Assembly: GCF_001648595.1 (NCBI RefSeq)
Contig: NZ_LBAW01000004.1
Coordinates: forward strand, 1 to 64,000
Source of the DNA: Legionella bozemanae
Lineage (GTDB): Bacteria; Pseudomonadota; Gammaproteobacteria; Legionellales; Legionellaceae
DNA: 64,000 nt
Reading direction: 5' to 3'
The first letter of the stretch is position 1; each line of letters opens with the position of its first letter. The translations under genes were made by a program, and so were the position numbers. The notes beneath the pieces were generated by a model. That model saw only the letters and a list, made by a program, of their open reading frames with translations. It was not told the origin of the DNA and ran no database searches. Below, one piece after another: positions 9,543 through 18,362 of the stretch.

Positions 9543-10289
9543 ATGGATAGAAAAATAGCAGTTGTTACAGGAGGTACAGGAGGAATAGGTACCGCAATTT
9601 GTCGTCGTCTCGCAACGAATTATAAAGTTGTTGCATGTTACTTTAAAAATGGTAAACATGACGAAGTATTGCAATGGCAAACTTCACAAAAAAAAGCAGG
9701 TTATGATATTGAAATTCTTTTTGCAAATCTCATCAATTTTTCTGATTGTGAAACACTCACTAATTCAATTATGGAGCGCTTTGGTCGCATTGACATCCTG
9801 ATAAATAACGCAGGAGCCACATGCGATGTTAGCTTAAAAAAAATGGAACCTCACCATTGGCAACAAATAATTGATGCTAATTTAACTAGCACTTTCAATA
9901 TTACACGTAACGTTCTGCCCTTCATGATTGAGAAAAACTATGGACGTATTGTGTGCATTTCATCAATTAATGGTCGAAAAGGACAATTAGGTCAGTGCAA
10001 TTATGCGGCAACAAAATCTGCTTTATTTGGATTCTCGAAAAGCTTGGCTCTGGAAGTTGCAAATAAAGGAATCACCGTAAATACCATTTCCCCTGGTTAT
10101 ATAGAAACATCCATGGTAACTACCTTGAAAAAAGACATCCTTGATAAGATCACAAGCAGTATTCCTGTAGGACGACTGGGTAAACCCGAAGAGGTTGCCA
10201 ATGCAGTTTCATTTTTAGTCGGTGAAGAAGCAGGATTTATTACAGGATCAAATATAGATATCAATGGCGGTCAATACATGAGTGCTTAA
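9543..10289 (+). CDS. phaB: Acetoacetyl-CoA reductase (PhaB/PhbB)
   Basis: The 248-residue short-chain dehydrogenase has the nucleotide-binding motif TGGTGGIG (residues 9-16), NNAG near residue 88, catalytic Ser in CISSING, YxxxK in NYAATKSALFGFSKS, and the PGYIETSMV segment. The length and the basic patch after strand 2 fit NADPH-dependent acetoacetyl-CoA reductases, which make (R)-3-hydroxybutyryl-CoA for PHB. A GGGAG site precedes the start. A PHB depolymerase gene lies 1.5 kb downstream and a PHA synthase at 48.4-50.2 kb, which supports PhaB over other SDR roles such as FabG. Confidence 0.88.
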   Translation: MDRKIAVVTGGTGGIGTAICRRLATNYKVVACYFKNGKHDEVLQWQTSQKKAGYDIEILFANLINFSDCETLTNSIMERFGRIDILINNAGATCDVSLKKMEPHHWQQIIDANLTSTFNITRNVLPFMIEKNYGRIVCISSINGRKGQLGQCNYAATKSALFGFSKSLALEVANKGITVNTISPGYIETSMVTTLKKDILDKITSSIPVGRLGKPEEVANAVSFLVGEEAGFITGSNIDINGGQYMSA

Positions 10290-10305
10290 TTGGATTTAGC
10301 ATTCT

Positions 10306-10341
10306 AGCCAAATCGCATTCATGTAATCATGTGATTTGGCT
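10306..10341 (+). terminator. Hairpin downstream of phaB
   Basis: AGCCAAATC pairs with GATTTGGCT in a near-perfect 13-base-pair stem, 16 bases after the phaB stop. The following T run is weak, so it may slow or stabilise rather than fully terminate the transcript. Confidence 0.45.
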
Positions 10342-10565
10342 GAATGAATAGAAGATATTTTTATTTCAAACATAAAATTCATGGACAATACAGATAATTC
10401 TCAATCATCTTCACTCACTTCTTAAAAACCAAGATAAAATAGTGCCTTTTTCTTTCTTTGTGTAATAAGATGGAAATAAGTAAGCATTTTTTACTCAAAA
10501 ATGACTTAAATATGCAACTAAAAAACAACAACGACATGTATTGAGTTTTTTTGGGGAGATGAATC

Positions 10566-11747
10566 ATGCCAAAGCTTCATCCTAATATTGAGCTTGTAGA
10601 GGTAAAAAAAGAAGAGCTGCCAGAGAAAATTGCATCCTCTTTATCAAAGGGAATCACAGAAAAAAGAATATTATGCGATCGATTTGGTGCTTATTACCTG
10701 ATTAAAAAACCGGACCCTCTAACGGTAGAGGACGTATTTAAAGGATACCTTTCTAAAGAGGAGCTGAAAAGTCCCTCATTTGACACTATGGAGCATATTT
10801 TCTCAATTAAACTTGAAAGTGCTTTTCTTGAAGTTTTAATTCCCCGTATGGCAAAAAAAATGTTTGAGGGCATTTTAGTTGTCCCTGAAAACTATCTTCA
10901 TGTTGATAAGGATAAATCAATTGGCGTCATTTCCAAATTCATAAACAGTTTTTCCGAATTTTTAGCAAAAAAAGAAGCAGTCAAAACAGAACCTTTATTT
11001 GAACGAGAGTATTTACCCAAGCGTGCTCATTTATCCCTCACATTAGAAGAAGCAAAAATCCTCGGGCAATTGTATGCCGTAGCTTTAGTTTTTAATTTAT
11101 GGGATTTATTAAATTCCAAATTACTCAACTCAGGCTATTGCATGATTCATAATGCTGTAAAACGAGCTGCTATTGTTGATTTTGGTTGTGCAGGTATTCT
11201 GAGTTACAAAGGACGGCATGCAGATACTCTAGCATTGGATGATCCTGATTTTTCCCCAGCTAAAAAAATAAGTTACTCATTTTTTGGACAGGATTATCGT
11301 AATCATTACCGCCATGGCTTTGCTCTCCCCTTTGATAAATTAGTCGCACCTCTTCTTCCTCATACGGTAATTTCTGATTTATTCAACATGTCCGAAAAAG
11401 ATCCAATTAGTCTCTCTATGCTTGAAGGGTTTTGTGAGGCAATTACCACAGCTGAGAAAAATATGTCTCAAAATCCTCATTTATTGGAAGAAGAATTAAT
11501 ACAATCGTATAACGCAATCACCTTAGATTCTTCATTACACGCTGATGAGTTGAAATCCCATTTAAATGCCGAGTTTTATGGCAAACCAGAAAAAAACTCA
11601 CATTCCTTGGTGGCTCTTCTTCAACAACGTCTTGTCAGTGCCAAAATGCTTATTTATCAATTTAAAGCAGGAAAACCGGCAACGGTGATTCAAGAAGAAA
11701 TAAGAGACTGTTATTATTATTCTCAATGTTGGGGAAACACAAAATGA
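10566..11747 (+). CDS. Kinase-like candidate effector in the PHB locus
   Basis: I cannot name this 393-residue soluble protein. Residues 163-215 read like the catalytic core of a protein or lipid kinase-like fold: a helix (EEAKILGQLYAVALVFNLWD), then NSGYCMIHNAVKRAA and a hydrophobic strand ending in IVDFGCAG, a DFG-like metal-binding motif. The usual HxD or DxxxxN catalytic loop is not clean, so activity is uncertain. A GGGGAG ribosome site precedes the ATG. It sits between phaB and phaZ on the same strand but has a 276-base upstream gap and so probably its own promoter. Legionella effectors often carry divergent kinase folds. The role is inferred and the link to PHB may be only positional. 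Confidence 0.6.
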   Translation: MPKLHPNIELVEVKKEELPEKIASSLSKGITEKRILCDRFGAYYLIKKPDPLTVEDVFKGYLSKEELKSPSFDTMEHIFSIKLESAFLEVLIPRMAKKMFEGILVVPENYLHVDKDKSIGVISKFINSFSEFLAKKEAVKTEPLFEREYLPKRAHLSLTLEEAKILGQLYAVALVFNLWDLLNSKLLNSGYCMIHNAVKRAAIVDFGCAGILSYKGRHADTLALDDPDFSPAKKISYSFFGQDYRNHYRHGFALPFDKLVAPLLPHTVISDLFNMSEKDPISLSMLEGFCEAITTAEKNMSQNPHLLEEELIQSYNAITLDSSLHADELKSHLNAEFYGKPEKNSHSLVALLQQRLVSAKMLIYQFKAGKPATVIQEEIRDCYYYSQCWGNTK

Positions 11748-11839
11748 GAGGATTTGCTATTTTATAATTTTGTGTATATTACTTTAGTATCGTGATGCAC
11801 CATTCCAGTTGACATCATCCTAAAATACGAGGCTCGTAA

Positions 11840-13156
11840 ATGTTTAATCCTCTTGATAATCGCTATCTTTACAATATCTATGATTTTAATATGCGGTTGC
11901 TGCAACCTTACTCAGATTATTTTGACAATATGGCAAAACGCTTTCGCAGAATTTCTGACAATATTAATTTACCTGTCCGCATTCCTTATATGTCAGATGA
12001 TGAGCAAAGCGGATTGAAAAAAATATTGGAAGCAACTTCGAGCCATTTTCGTAGGTTATCTGGATATTCCTATATATTTCATATGGTTACCAATGTATAT
12101 GATAAACCAAAATTTGATATTAACGAAGTCAAAATCCAAGATGAATATTATGATATTCAAGAAGAACTTATCGACAAAAAAAGTTTTTGCAACCTAGTTC
12201 GTTTTAAAAAAGTAAATGGCGGGCAGTTGAATTTACCAAAACTGCTTGTAGTTGCACCCATGTCGGGCCATTATGCAACCTTATTACGTGATACTGTGAG
12301 AAATTTACTTCCTTTGTACGATGTTTATATTACGGATTGGAAAAATGCACGCGATGTCCCCTTAATTGAAGGGTCATTTGATTTGGATGAATTCATTGAG
12401 TACATCATTTCTTATTTAAATTTGCTTGCACCCAATTTGAATGTCATGGCGGTTTGCCAGCCAACTGTTCCTGTTTTAGCTGCAGTTGCGCTTATGTCCA
12501 CCAATAATTCGCCCAACCTGCCTCGAACAGCGATATTGCTTGGAGGACCAATTGATACAAATCAATCCCCTACATCAGTAAATGAGTTAGTGACTTCCAG
12601 AGGAGATGACTGGTTTCAACAAAATGTTATCTCGATTGTACCCTCACGTTTTCCTGGTGCGATGCGGCTTGTTTATCCGGGATTTATGCAACTTGCAGGT
12701 TTTATGAGTATGAATTTTCAACGCCATATAGAATCATTGCAAAAAGCAGTTGATCGCTACGCGGACAATGAAAAAGAAGCAGCCTTCAAGATAATCAAAT
12801 TCTACCTTGAATATTTTTCAACCATGGATCTGACGGCTGAATTTTACATGCAAACAATAAATACTGTATTCCAAGAAAAGCTGTTAACAACCGGCCGGTA
12901 CAAATCGCGTGGACATAACGTCCGCTTACAGGATATTCAGAATACGTCGATTTTGGCAATTGAAGGTGAGCATGATGACATCACGGGAGTAGGACAAACA
13001 AAATCTGTACTGGGTTTATGTAAAAATTTACCTGACTCCATGAAAAAATATTTCCTTGCAGAAGGAGTAGGTCATTATGGATTGTTCAACGGCAAGAAAT
13101 TCCGCAATATTATTATTCCCGAAATTCATGCTTTTACTAAGGCGCATATTGACTAG
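11840..13156 (+). CDS. phaZ: Intracellular PHB depolymerase
   Basis: The 438-residue alpha/beta-hydrolase fits intracellular polyhydroxyalkanoate depolymerases of the PhaZ1 type in length and motifs. The N-terminal segment (NRYLYNIYDFNMRLLQPYSDYF) is characteristic. The nucleophile is a cysteine in AVCQPTVPVL, as in that family, rather than a lipase-box serine. The acid and base are seen in EGEHDDITGVGQT and GVGHYGLFNGKKF. It lacks a signal peptide and should release 3-hydroxybutyrate from stored granules. It follows the kinase-like gene by 92 bases and may share its transcript. It complements PhaB and PhaC in this window. Confidence 0.92.
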   Translation: MFNPLDNRYLYNIYDFNMRLLQPYSDYFDNMAKRFRRISDNINLPVRIPYMSDDEQSGLKKILEATSSHFRRLSGYSYIFHMVTNVYDKPKFDINEVKIQDEYYDIQEELIDKKSFCNLVRFKKVNGGQLNLPKLLVVAPMSGHYATLLRDTVRNLLPLYDVYITDWKNARDVPLIEGSFDLDEFIEYIISYLNLLAPNLNVMAVCQPTVPVLAAVALMSTNNSPNLPRTAILLGGPIDTNQSPTSVNELVTSRGDDWFQQNVISIVPSRFPGAMRLVYPGFMQLAGFMSMNFQRHIESLQKAVDRYADNEKEAAFKIIKFYLEYFSTMDLTAEFYMQTINTVFQEKLLTTGRYKSRGHNVRLQDIQNTSILAIEGEHDDITGVGQTKSVLGLCKNLPDSMKKYFLAEGVGHYGLFNGKKFRNIIIPEIHAFTKAHID

Positions 13157-13169
13157 ATTTTTCGTATCT

Positions 13170-13195
13170 GTCATCCCGCACAGACGGGGATCCAT
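13170..13195. repeat. REP-like palindrome, family B
   Basis: A GTCATCCC-GGGGATCCAT type palindrome lies just after phaZ. It is the same family as copies at about 32024, 37012, 39567, 39664 and 39809. Confidence 0.6.
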
Positions 13196-13360
13196 TTCTA
13201 TATTGGCAATGTGCTCAATATTGGATGGATCCACCCATTGAATTTCCAACAAAATGGGCTTGCTGAATATTAAGGATGGAACATAAAACAACCACATCAT
13301 CCGCCATTTGTTCTATAGAATATGGTACATTTAGAGAATGAATAGGTAAAAGGACAACCG

Positions 13361-15502
13361 ATGAATCATATTCTTATTGTTTATGCACAGAGAATTGAAG
13401 AATACAAAAAGCATTTTATTCGTATGCTGGAGGATTTTTTAACACAAAAAAGTTATGAGTTCACTACATGCACTTCATTAAAGGAAGCCTATGACGTGAG
13501 CAGCTTAAATCCACGAATTGTCACAATTCTTTATGATTGGGATGATTTTGGATTTGATGATTTACATCATTTTTCCAATCATAATAAATTATTGCCTGTT
13601 TTTGCCATGACGAATAAGCATGCCTCGATTGACATTAATCTTAATGACTTTGATCTCAACCTGGATTTTTTGCAATATGATGCCAATTTGGCCCACGATG
13701 ATTTTAAACGCATCGTGCTTGCCATAGAAAAATACCAGCGAGCAATTTTGCCTCCTTTTACCAAAGCACTCATGCATTATGTTCGTGAGTTAAATTATGC
13801 TTTTTGTACCCCTGGACATTTAGGAGGAACAGCATTTCAAAAAAATCCAACCAGTGCTGCATTTTATGACTTTTTTGGTAAAAATATTTTTTGCGCCGAT
13901 CTTTCAGTTTCAATTGAAGAGCTTGGAAGTTTACTTGAGCACTCAGGCCCTCAACGCGAAGCAGAAGAATTTATAGCGAATGTATTTAAAAGCGATCGTT
14001 CTTTAATCGTAACCAATGGCACATCAACATCAAATAAAATAGTAGGGATGTACTCGGCAACTTCTGGCGACACGGTACTTGTTGATCGTAACTGTCATAA
14101 ATCAATCGCACAATTTTTAATGATGGTTGATGTGATTCCCATTTATTTAAAACCTACGCGAAATACACATGGAATTCTTGGCGGAATCCCTAAATCGGAA
14201 TATACAGAAAAAGCAATCAAAAACAAAATTAGTGAACACCCTCAGGCAACTGCCTGGCCTACTTATGCAGTCATTACGAACTCAACCTACGATGGCATAC
14301 TTTATAAAGTTGAAAACCTTCAAAATGAGCTCAAAGTAAAACATTTGCATTTTGATAGTGCCTGGGTTCCGTATACCAATTTTCACCCTATTTACGCTGA
14401 AAAATTTGGACTTAGCCTGACTCCCCTAAAAGATCAAGTGATTTTTGAAACCCAATCAACTCATAAATTATTGGCAGCGTTCAGTCAATCATCCATGATC
14501 CATATTAAAGGTAATTTCGACGAAAATATTCTTAATATCAATTATATGATGCATATGAGCACCTCTCCTTTTTATCCTCTTGTTTCCAGTTGTGAAGTCT
14601 CTGCTGCGATGATGGCTAGTAATCATGGTTATGATTTAATTAACGAAGCGATTGAATTAGCTTTGGATTTTCGAACAGAAATAAAACGTCTAAAAAAGCA
14701 AAGTTGTGATTGGTATTTTGATGTGTGGCAACCTGCCTCAGAAAAAAAATTGTCCTGTTTCCCCTTAAAACCCAATGAAAAATGGCATGGTTTTCACAAT
14801 GTAGATGACGATCATTTATTTTTGGATCCGGTCAAAGTGACCATTCTTTTACCAGGAATTCAAAACGATAAATTAGAGGAATGGGGCATCCCTGCAACGA
14901 TTGTGGAAAAATTTCTTGCATCTCATGGGATCATTGTTGAAAAGACAGGCCCGTATTCGATGTTGTTTTTATTTAGTTCTGGAATTACTCGAGCCAAATC
15001 CATGGCCTTATTAGCAGCCTTAAATAAGTTTAAACAATTTTATGATGACAATGCACCAATTAAAGTCATACTCCCCCAGCTTTATCAAGAACATCCTGAG
15101 TTTTATGAAAAAATGTCCATTCAAACCTTAGCTAAAACCATCCATGGGTTAATGCAAAAACATAATTTACCTCAAGTGATGTATCATGCTTTTGATGCAC
15201 TGCCAAATAGTGCCATGACGCCCCATCAGGCATATCAAAAACTCATTCGACAAGAAACACAACTGGTTCCTTTGGCACAACTTAAAGGTGAAATTTCTGC
15301 TGCAGTGATCCTGCCCTACCCACCTGGTATTCCCTTAATTATGCCTGGGGAACAAATTACAGATAATTGCGAATTGATTCTTGATTTCTTATTGATGCTG
15401 GACGATATAGGCGCAGAACTCCCAGGTTTTGCAACTGAAATTCATGGTGTTATTTCTGGAGAAGATGGAAAAAGTTATGTGCAAATAATCAAAAAAACCT
15501 AG
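13361..15502 (+). CDS. Orn/Lys/Arg decarboxylase (lysine decarboxylase-like)
   Basis: The 713-residue PLP enzyme has the three-domain layout of the large inducible decarboxylases CadA/LdcC/AdiA: an N-terminal flavodoxin-like wing domain (1-130), the PLP core (about 130-560) and a C-terminal domain. The cofactor lysine is about residue 369 in TQSTHKLLAAFSQ. The core opens with AFCTPGHLGG and has FDSAW for the pyridine nitrogen. Length and motifs favour lysine over arginine, but specificity needs an assay. Such enzymes consume protons in acid stress and make cadaverine. It is transcribed alone with an AAAGGA site and a strong downstream terminator. Confidence 0.88.
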   Translation: MNHILIVYAQRIEEYKKHFIRMLEDFLTQKSYEFTTCTSLKEAYDVSSLNPRIVTILYDWDDFGFDDLHHFSNHNKLLPVFAMTNKHASIDINLNDFDLNLDFLQYDANLAHDDFKRIVLAIEKYQRAILPPFTKALMHYVRELNYAFCTPGHLGGTAFQKNPTSAAFYDFFGKNIFCADLSVSIEELGSLLEHSGPQREAEEFIANVFKSDRSLIVTNGTSTSNKIVGMYSATSGDTVLVDRNCHKSIAQFLMMVDVIPIYLKPTRNTHGILGGIPKSEYTEKAIKNKISEHPQATAWPTYAVITNSTYDGILYKVENLQNELKVKHLHFDSAWVPYTNFHPIYAEKFGLSLTPLKDQVIFETQSTHKLLAAFSQSSMIHIKGNFDENILNINYMMHMSTSPFYPLVSSCEVSAAMMASNHGYDLINEAIELALDFRTEIKRLKKQSCDWYFDVWQPASEKKLSCFPLKPNEKWHGFHNVDDDHLFLDPVKVTILLPGIQNDKLEEWGIPATIVEKFLASHGIIVEKTGPYSMLFLFSSGITRAKSMALLAALNKFKQFYDDNAPIKVILPQLYQEHPEFYEKMSIQTLAKTIHGLMQKHNLPQVMYHAFDALPNSAMTPHQAYQKLIRQETQLVPLAQLKGEISAAVILPYPPGIPLIMPGEQITDNCELILDFLLMLDDIGAELPGFATEIHGVISGEDGKSYVQIIKKT

Positions 15503-15553
15503 AGTTTGCTCTATTGCATAGAGAATGCATAAAGCTTAAGAAATAAAACATCA

Positions 15554-15578
15554 AAAAGATACGATTTTTGTATCTTTT
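15554..15578 (+). terminator. Intrinsic terminator after decarboxylase
   Basis: AAAAGATAC pairs with GTATCTTTT across a 7-base loop, with flanking A and T runs. This is a classical, probably bidirectional terminator 50 bases after the stop codon. Confidence 0.75.
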
Positions 15579-15674
15579 GTTCTACTATTATTAAACGCCA
15601 ATTATCCCCGTATACAAATTTAGAATAATGGGATTTATGAATCACTTTGTATCATACGGGATCGATGAACATTA

Positions 15675-17183
15675 ATGCCTAAAAAACTATATATACTACT
15701 TATACTGTTTATTGGTACTTACTTTCTTCTTTTACAGTCTCTTGCTGCCTGGCCTTTTATTATTGATGATGTTTATATTCCTTTACGTTATGCCAAACAT
15801 TGGATGAGCGGAAATGGATTGCTATGGAATCTTAGTGAAGCACCAGTTGAAGGATATTCCAGTTTTAGTTTTCTTCTCCTTTCTTCTGCGGGCATGGCTT
15901 TAAATTTAAATCCTATTCTTTTATTAAAAGTGGCAGGTTTTTGGGGATTGGTATTTACAACCTGGGCAGTATATTGTTTGTCCAGATTATTATGCTCAAT
16001 CTGGTTTGCATTTATTCCTTGCCTTTGGCTATTAGTGTATAGGGGACAAATTTTCTGGGCGGTGAGCGGCATGGAGACAGCAGTTTACCAAGCATTTATT
16101 TGCTTTGCCTTGTTTTTTTTATTACGAGGAATAGGTTATAACCCATTCCCCGCGAAACGCATGCATTCAAAGCCCTTGTCCTTAACGTTTGCAGGGATAT
16201 TTTTTGCGTTAGCAGCATTCACACGTCCTGAAGCCCCTATACTCGTTTTACTATTTTATGCGTTAGCACTTTGGGATCGTCCAACTTTTTCTGCAACATA
16301 TTACTGGCCCCTTTTTTCAAGTGGGCTAGTATTCGCCGGGATTTTTTTGCCCTATTTTCTCTGGAGATGGCATTACTTTGGGCGGTTATTTCCCAACCCC
16401 ATTTATTGTAAAGGGTTCAGCAATGAGTTTATCTTTAAATTGGATTGGTCCTATTTACGTTTTGCCTGGCCTTTTATATTACTTGCTGCTGTGGCGAGTT
16501 ATAAATCAAAAGATAAGCGGCCTTACTTTTTTTGGTTACCGACACTTCTTTACTTGTTGCTCTTAGGGAAAGCTGAACCCTTTTCAGCATACTTCAACCG
16601 TTTATTTCTGCCTGCTTTTGCGTTAATTCTTCCTCTTTCTTTACGGGGATTAATGCGTTTTCTTGACAAGTATTTACCTGAAAGGAATGAAGTTTATGCA
16701 TTTACTTTATATATCATTGCAGGAAATATCGCATTTTTCTTCATCCCAGCAATGAATCTGAAAGCGTATCGTACTTTTACTATCAATCTCCAGCAAGGGG
16801 AAACATTAAGAGAAAGTGTTGTGGATTGGCTAGATCGTTATGTACCACAAGGATCTTGGGTCTCGTTGGGTGATGTTGGTCTCATTGGTTACCGAAGTAA
16901 TTTGAATTTTTTAGATTCGTATTGCCTGAATAATAAAGCGATGAGCTGGCGTCAAGATATATATAAGTGGCAATGTGCAGAAGTGATGAAATTTAAGCCT
17001 GAGGTAATTATTCTCCAGTCCACGCTCGACAAAAAGGGGCAGTTAACTTACCAACCTACAGATGCATGTTTGCGAGAAAAACTTAAAACCAATCCTTGGT
17101 ACCATTACAACATCAGTTTAGAATTTTGTTTTAATATAGATTGCTCTCGTTATGCAATATTTTCAAGAAATAACAATAGATAA
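15675..17183 (+). CDS. GT-C family membrane glycosyltransferase (LphB-like)
   Basis: The 502-residue protein has about 10-11 transmembrane helices and a C-terminal periplasmic domain (from about residue 385). The first loop has IIDDVYIPLRYAKHWMSGNG, the acidic DD/loop-1 motif of GT-C glycosyltransferases that use polyprenyl-phosphate sugars, and FTRPEAP lies near residue 180. It resembles arabinosyl/mannosyltransferase-like proteins and the Legionella LphB type. It should add a sugar to a cell-surface polymer or lipid in the periplasm. It is monocistronic with no clear ribosome site. Donor and acceptor are unknown. Confidence 0.75.
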   Translation: MPKKLYILLILFIGTYFLLLQSLAAWPFIIDDVYIPLRYAKHWMSGNGLLWNLSEAPVEGYSSFSFLLLSSAGMALNLNPILLLKVAGFWGLVFTTWAVYCLSRLLCSIWFAFIPCLWLLVYRGQIFWAVSGMETAVYQAFICFALFFLLRGIGYNPFPAKRMHSKPLSLTFAGIFFALAAFTRPEAPILVLLFYALALWDRPTFSATYYWPLFSSGLVFAGIFLPYFLWRWHYFGRLFPNPIYCKGFSNEFIFKLDWSYLRFAWPFILLAAVASYKSKDKRPYFFWLPTLLYLLLLGKAEPFSAYFNRLFLPAFALILPLSLRGLMRFLDKYLPERNEVYAFTLYIIAGNIAFFFIPAMNLKAYRTFTINLQQGETLRESVVDWLDRYVPQGSWVSLGDVGLIGYRSNLNFLDSYCLNNKAMSWRQDIYKWQCAEVMKFKPEVIILQSTLDKKGQLTYQPTDACLREKLKTNPWYHYNISLEFCFNIDCSRYAIFSRNNNR

Positions 17184-17343
17184 CCTTATTATTTCCTGCC
17201 TGGATAGATTACATACGTAGATAATAAGGCGCTCATTTTGACCATTTTATGATATAATTTTATTGTCTTTTATCTATTTCTCAGAGAGCAGATTAAAAAT
17301 CCTAAATTGATTTATAAAATTTATTACTGATAACCTATTTATT

Positions 17344-17919
17344 ATGCGCTATAAAATTACTGAACAATTTGCACGAGGTGAAGAAAAAGTCATTGCCGAA
17401 TTTAGCGAATTAAATGACACACGCATCTTTCTTGCGCAAAAATCAGCAAACGCAGACTTGGAAAAACAAAAAATTATTTTCAGACTGTATGATGACTCTG
17501 ATTTACTACATGAAATAAATAGGGAAAATATCTCTGTTGCCTATGCAAAATATGCAGAAGGCAATGGAGACATTAATCTTATTCAATTTCCATACCATAC
17601 GATGATTAAAACACAAAAAGCTTTGGAAAAAAGAAGGATTGCAAACTTTAATGATAAAAATGATGCCAATTTATTCATAATTAGCAAATGCGAATCAGAT
17701 GAATCCATCCAGGACAATGATCTCTTTTTCTTATTTAAAGAACACACTCTAATTGATACCTTAAGCAGAATTATCAACGCCCATAGAGAAAAAGAAGCAA
17801 CACGCATTGCCAGAAATGAAAAAGGAGCAAAATTTCATCCAACACCAATGCCAAGACGTCCAATACCACCTGGACTTCTAAATGATTGCTGGATTGAAGA
17901 AGATGATAATGATAATTAG
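17344..17919 (+). CDS. Legionella hypothetical protein with internal duplication
   Basis: The 191-residue soluble protein appears to contain two diverged copies of one 50-residue unit. About residues 14-64 (VIAEFSELNDTRIFLAQKS ending LLHEINRENIS) match about residues 98-146 (RIANFNDKNDANLFIISKC ending LIDTLSRIINA) in pattern and spacing. The tail is Pro/Arg-rich and then acidic (HPTPMPRRPIPPG, EEDDNDN). The acidic C-terminus fits Dot/Icm substrates only loosely. Function is unknown. It ends 50 bases before a convergent small gene. Confidence 0.7.
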   Translation: MRYKITEQFARGEEKVIAEFSELNDTRIFLAQKSANADLEKQKIIFRLYDDSDLLHEINRENISVAYAKYAEGNGDINLIQFPYHTMIKTQKALEKRRIANFNDKNDANLFIISKCESDESIQDNDLFFLFKEHTLIDTLSRIINAHREKEATRIARNEKGAKFHPTPMPRRPIPPGLLNDCWIEEDDNDN

Positions 17920-17969
17920 TAAAGGCACAGGGCAGAACAGTGAACTGGCCAAATAGGAACCAATCTTTC

Positions 17970-18278
17970 TTAAACTCTTGGGCAAATTGCCTCATCGCGA
18001 AATTCACTTACAAAACGCTCCAACATTTCCTTAATTTCGGATTGAATTTCTTCTTTAGCTTCGGAGTCTATATTTTTAATAAATTGCTCCGGATGATTTA
18101 AAAGAATATTTAAGGTTGCGATTTCTGCAGGAAAGGAATTATTGGCATGTCCATCAATAAGAAGATTAATCACATTAATTATATTAGGATCTTTTTGTTT
18201 TCTTAGACGATTCAGTATCGTTTGAGCATGGACTTTAAATGTATTGACTTCTTTAAAAAATTTATAATGTTCGCGCAT
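17970..18278 (-). CDS. Small hypothetical protein
   Basis: This unrecognised helical protein has 102 residues. It has no signal peptide or membrane helix and is rich in Glu, Lys and Ile. The ribosome site is weak. It is convergent with the duplicated-domain gene at 17344 and divergent from the protease-like gene at 18363. The short, AT-rich intergenic space on its 5' side (84 bases) must hold both promoters. No function is proposed. Confidence 0.55.
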   Translation of the reverse strand: MREHYKFFKEVNTFKVHAQTILNRLRKQKDPNIINVINLLIDGHANNSFPAEIATLNILLNHPEQFIKNIDSEAKEEIQSEIKEMLERFVSEFRDEAICPRV

Positions 18279-18362
18279 AATCTATTTAGTTAATTAAATT
18301 CTTGCCACAAATAACAAAAAGTTGCAGTATTGTATAATAGTATATAATTTTATTCTATTTTC

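Noticed and set aside
13028..13300. 90-codon frame on the minus strand after phaZ
   Set aside because: It overlaps the conserved C-terminus of phaZ and reads through a REP unit.
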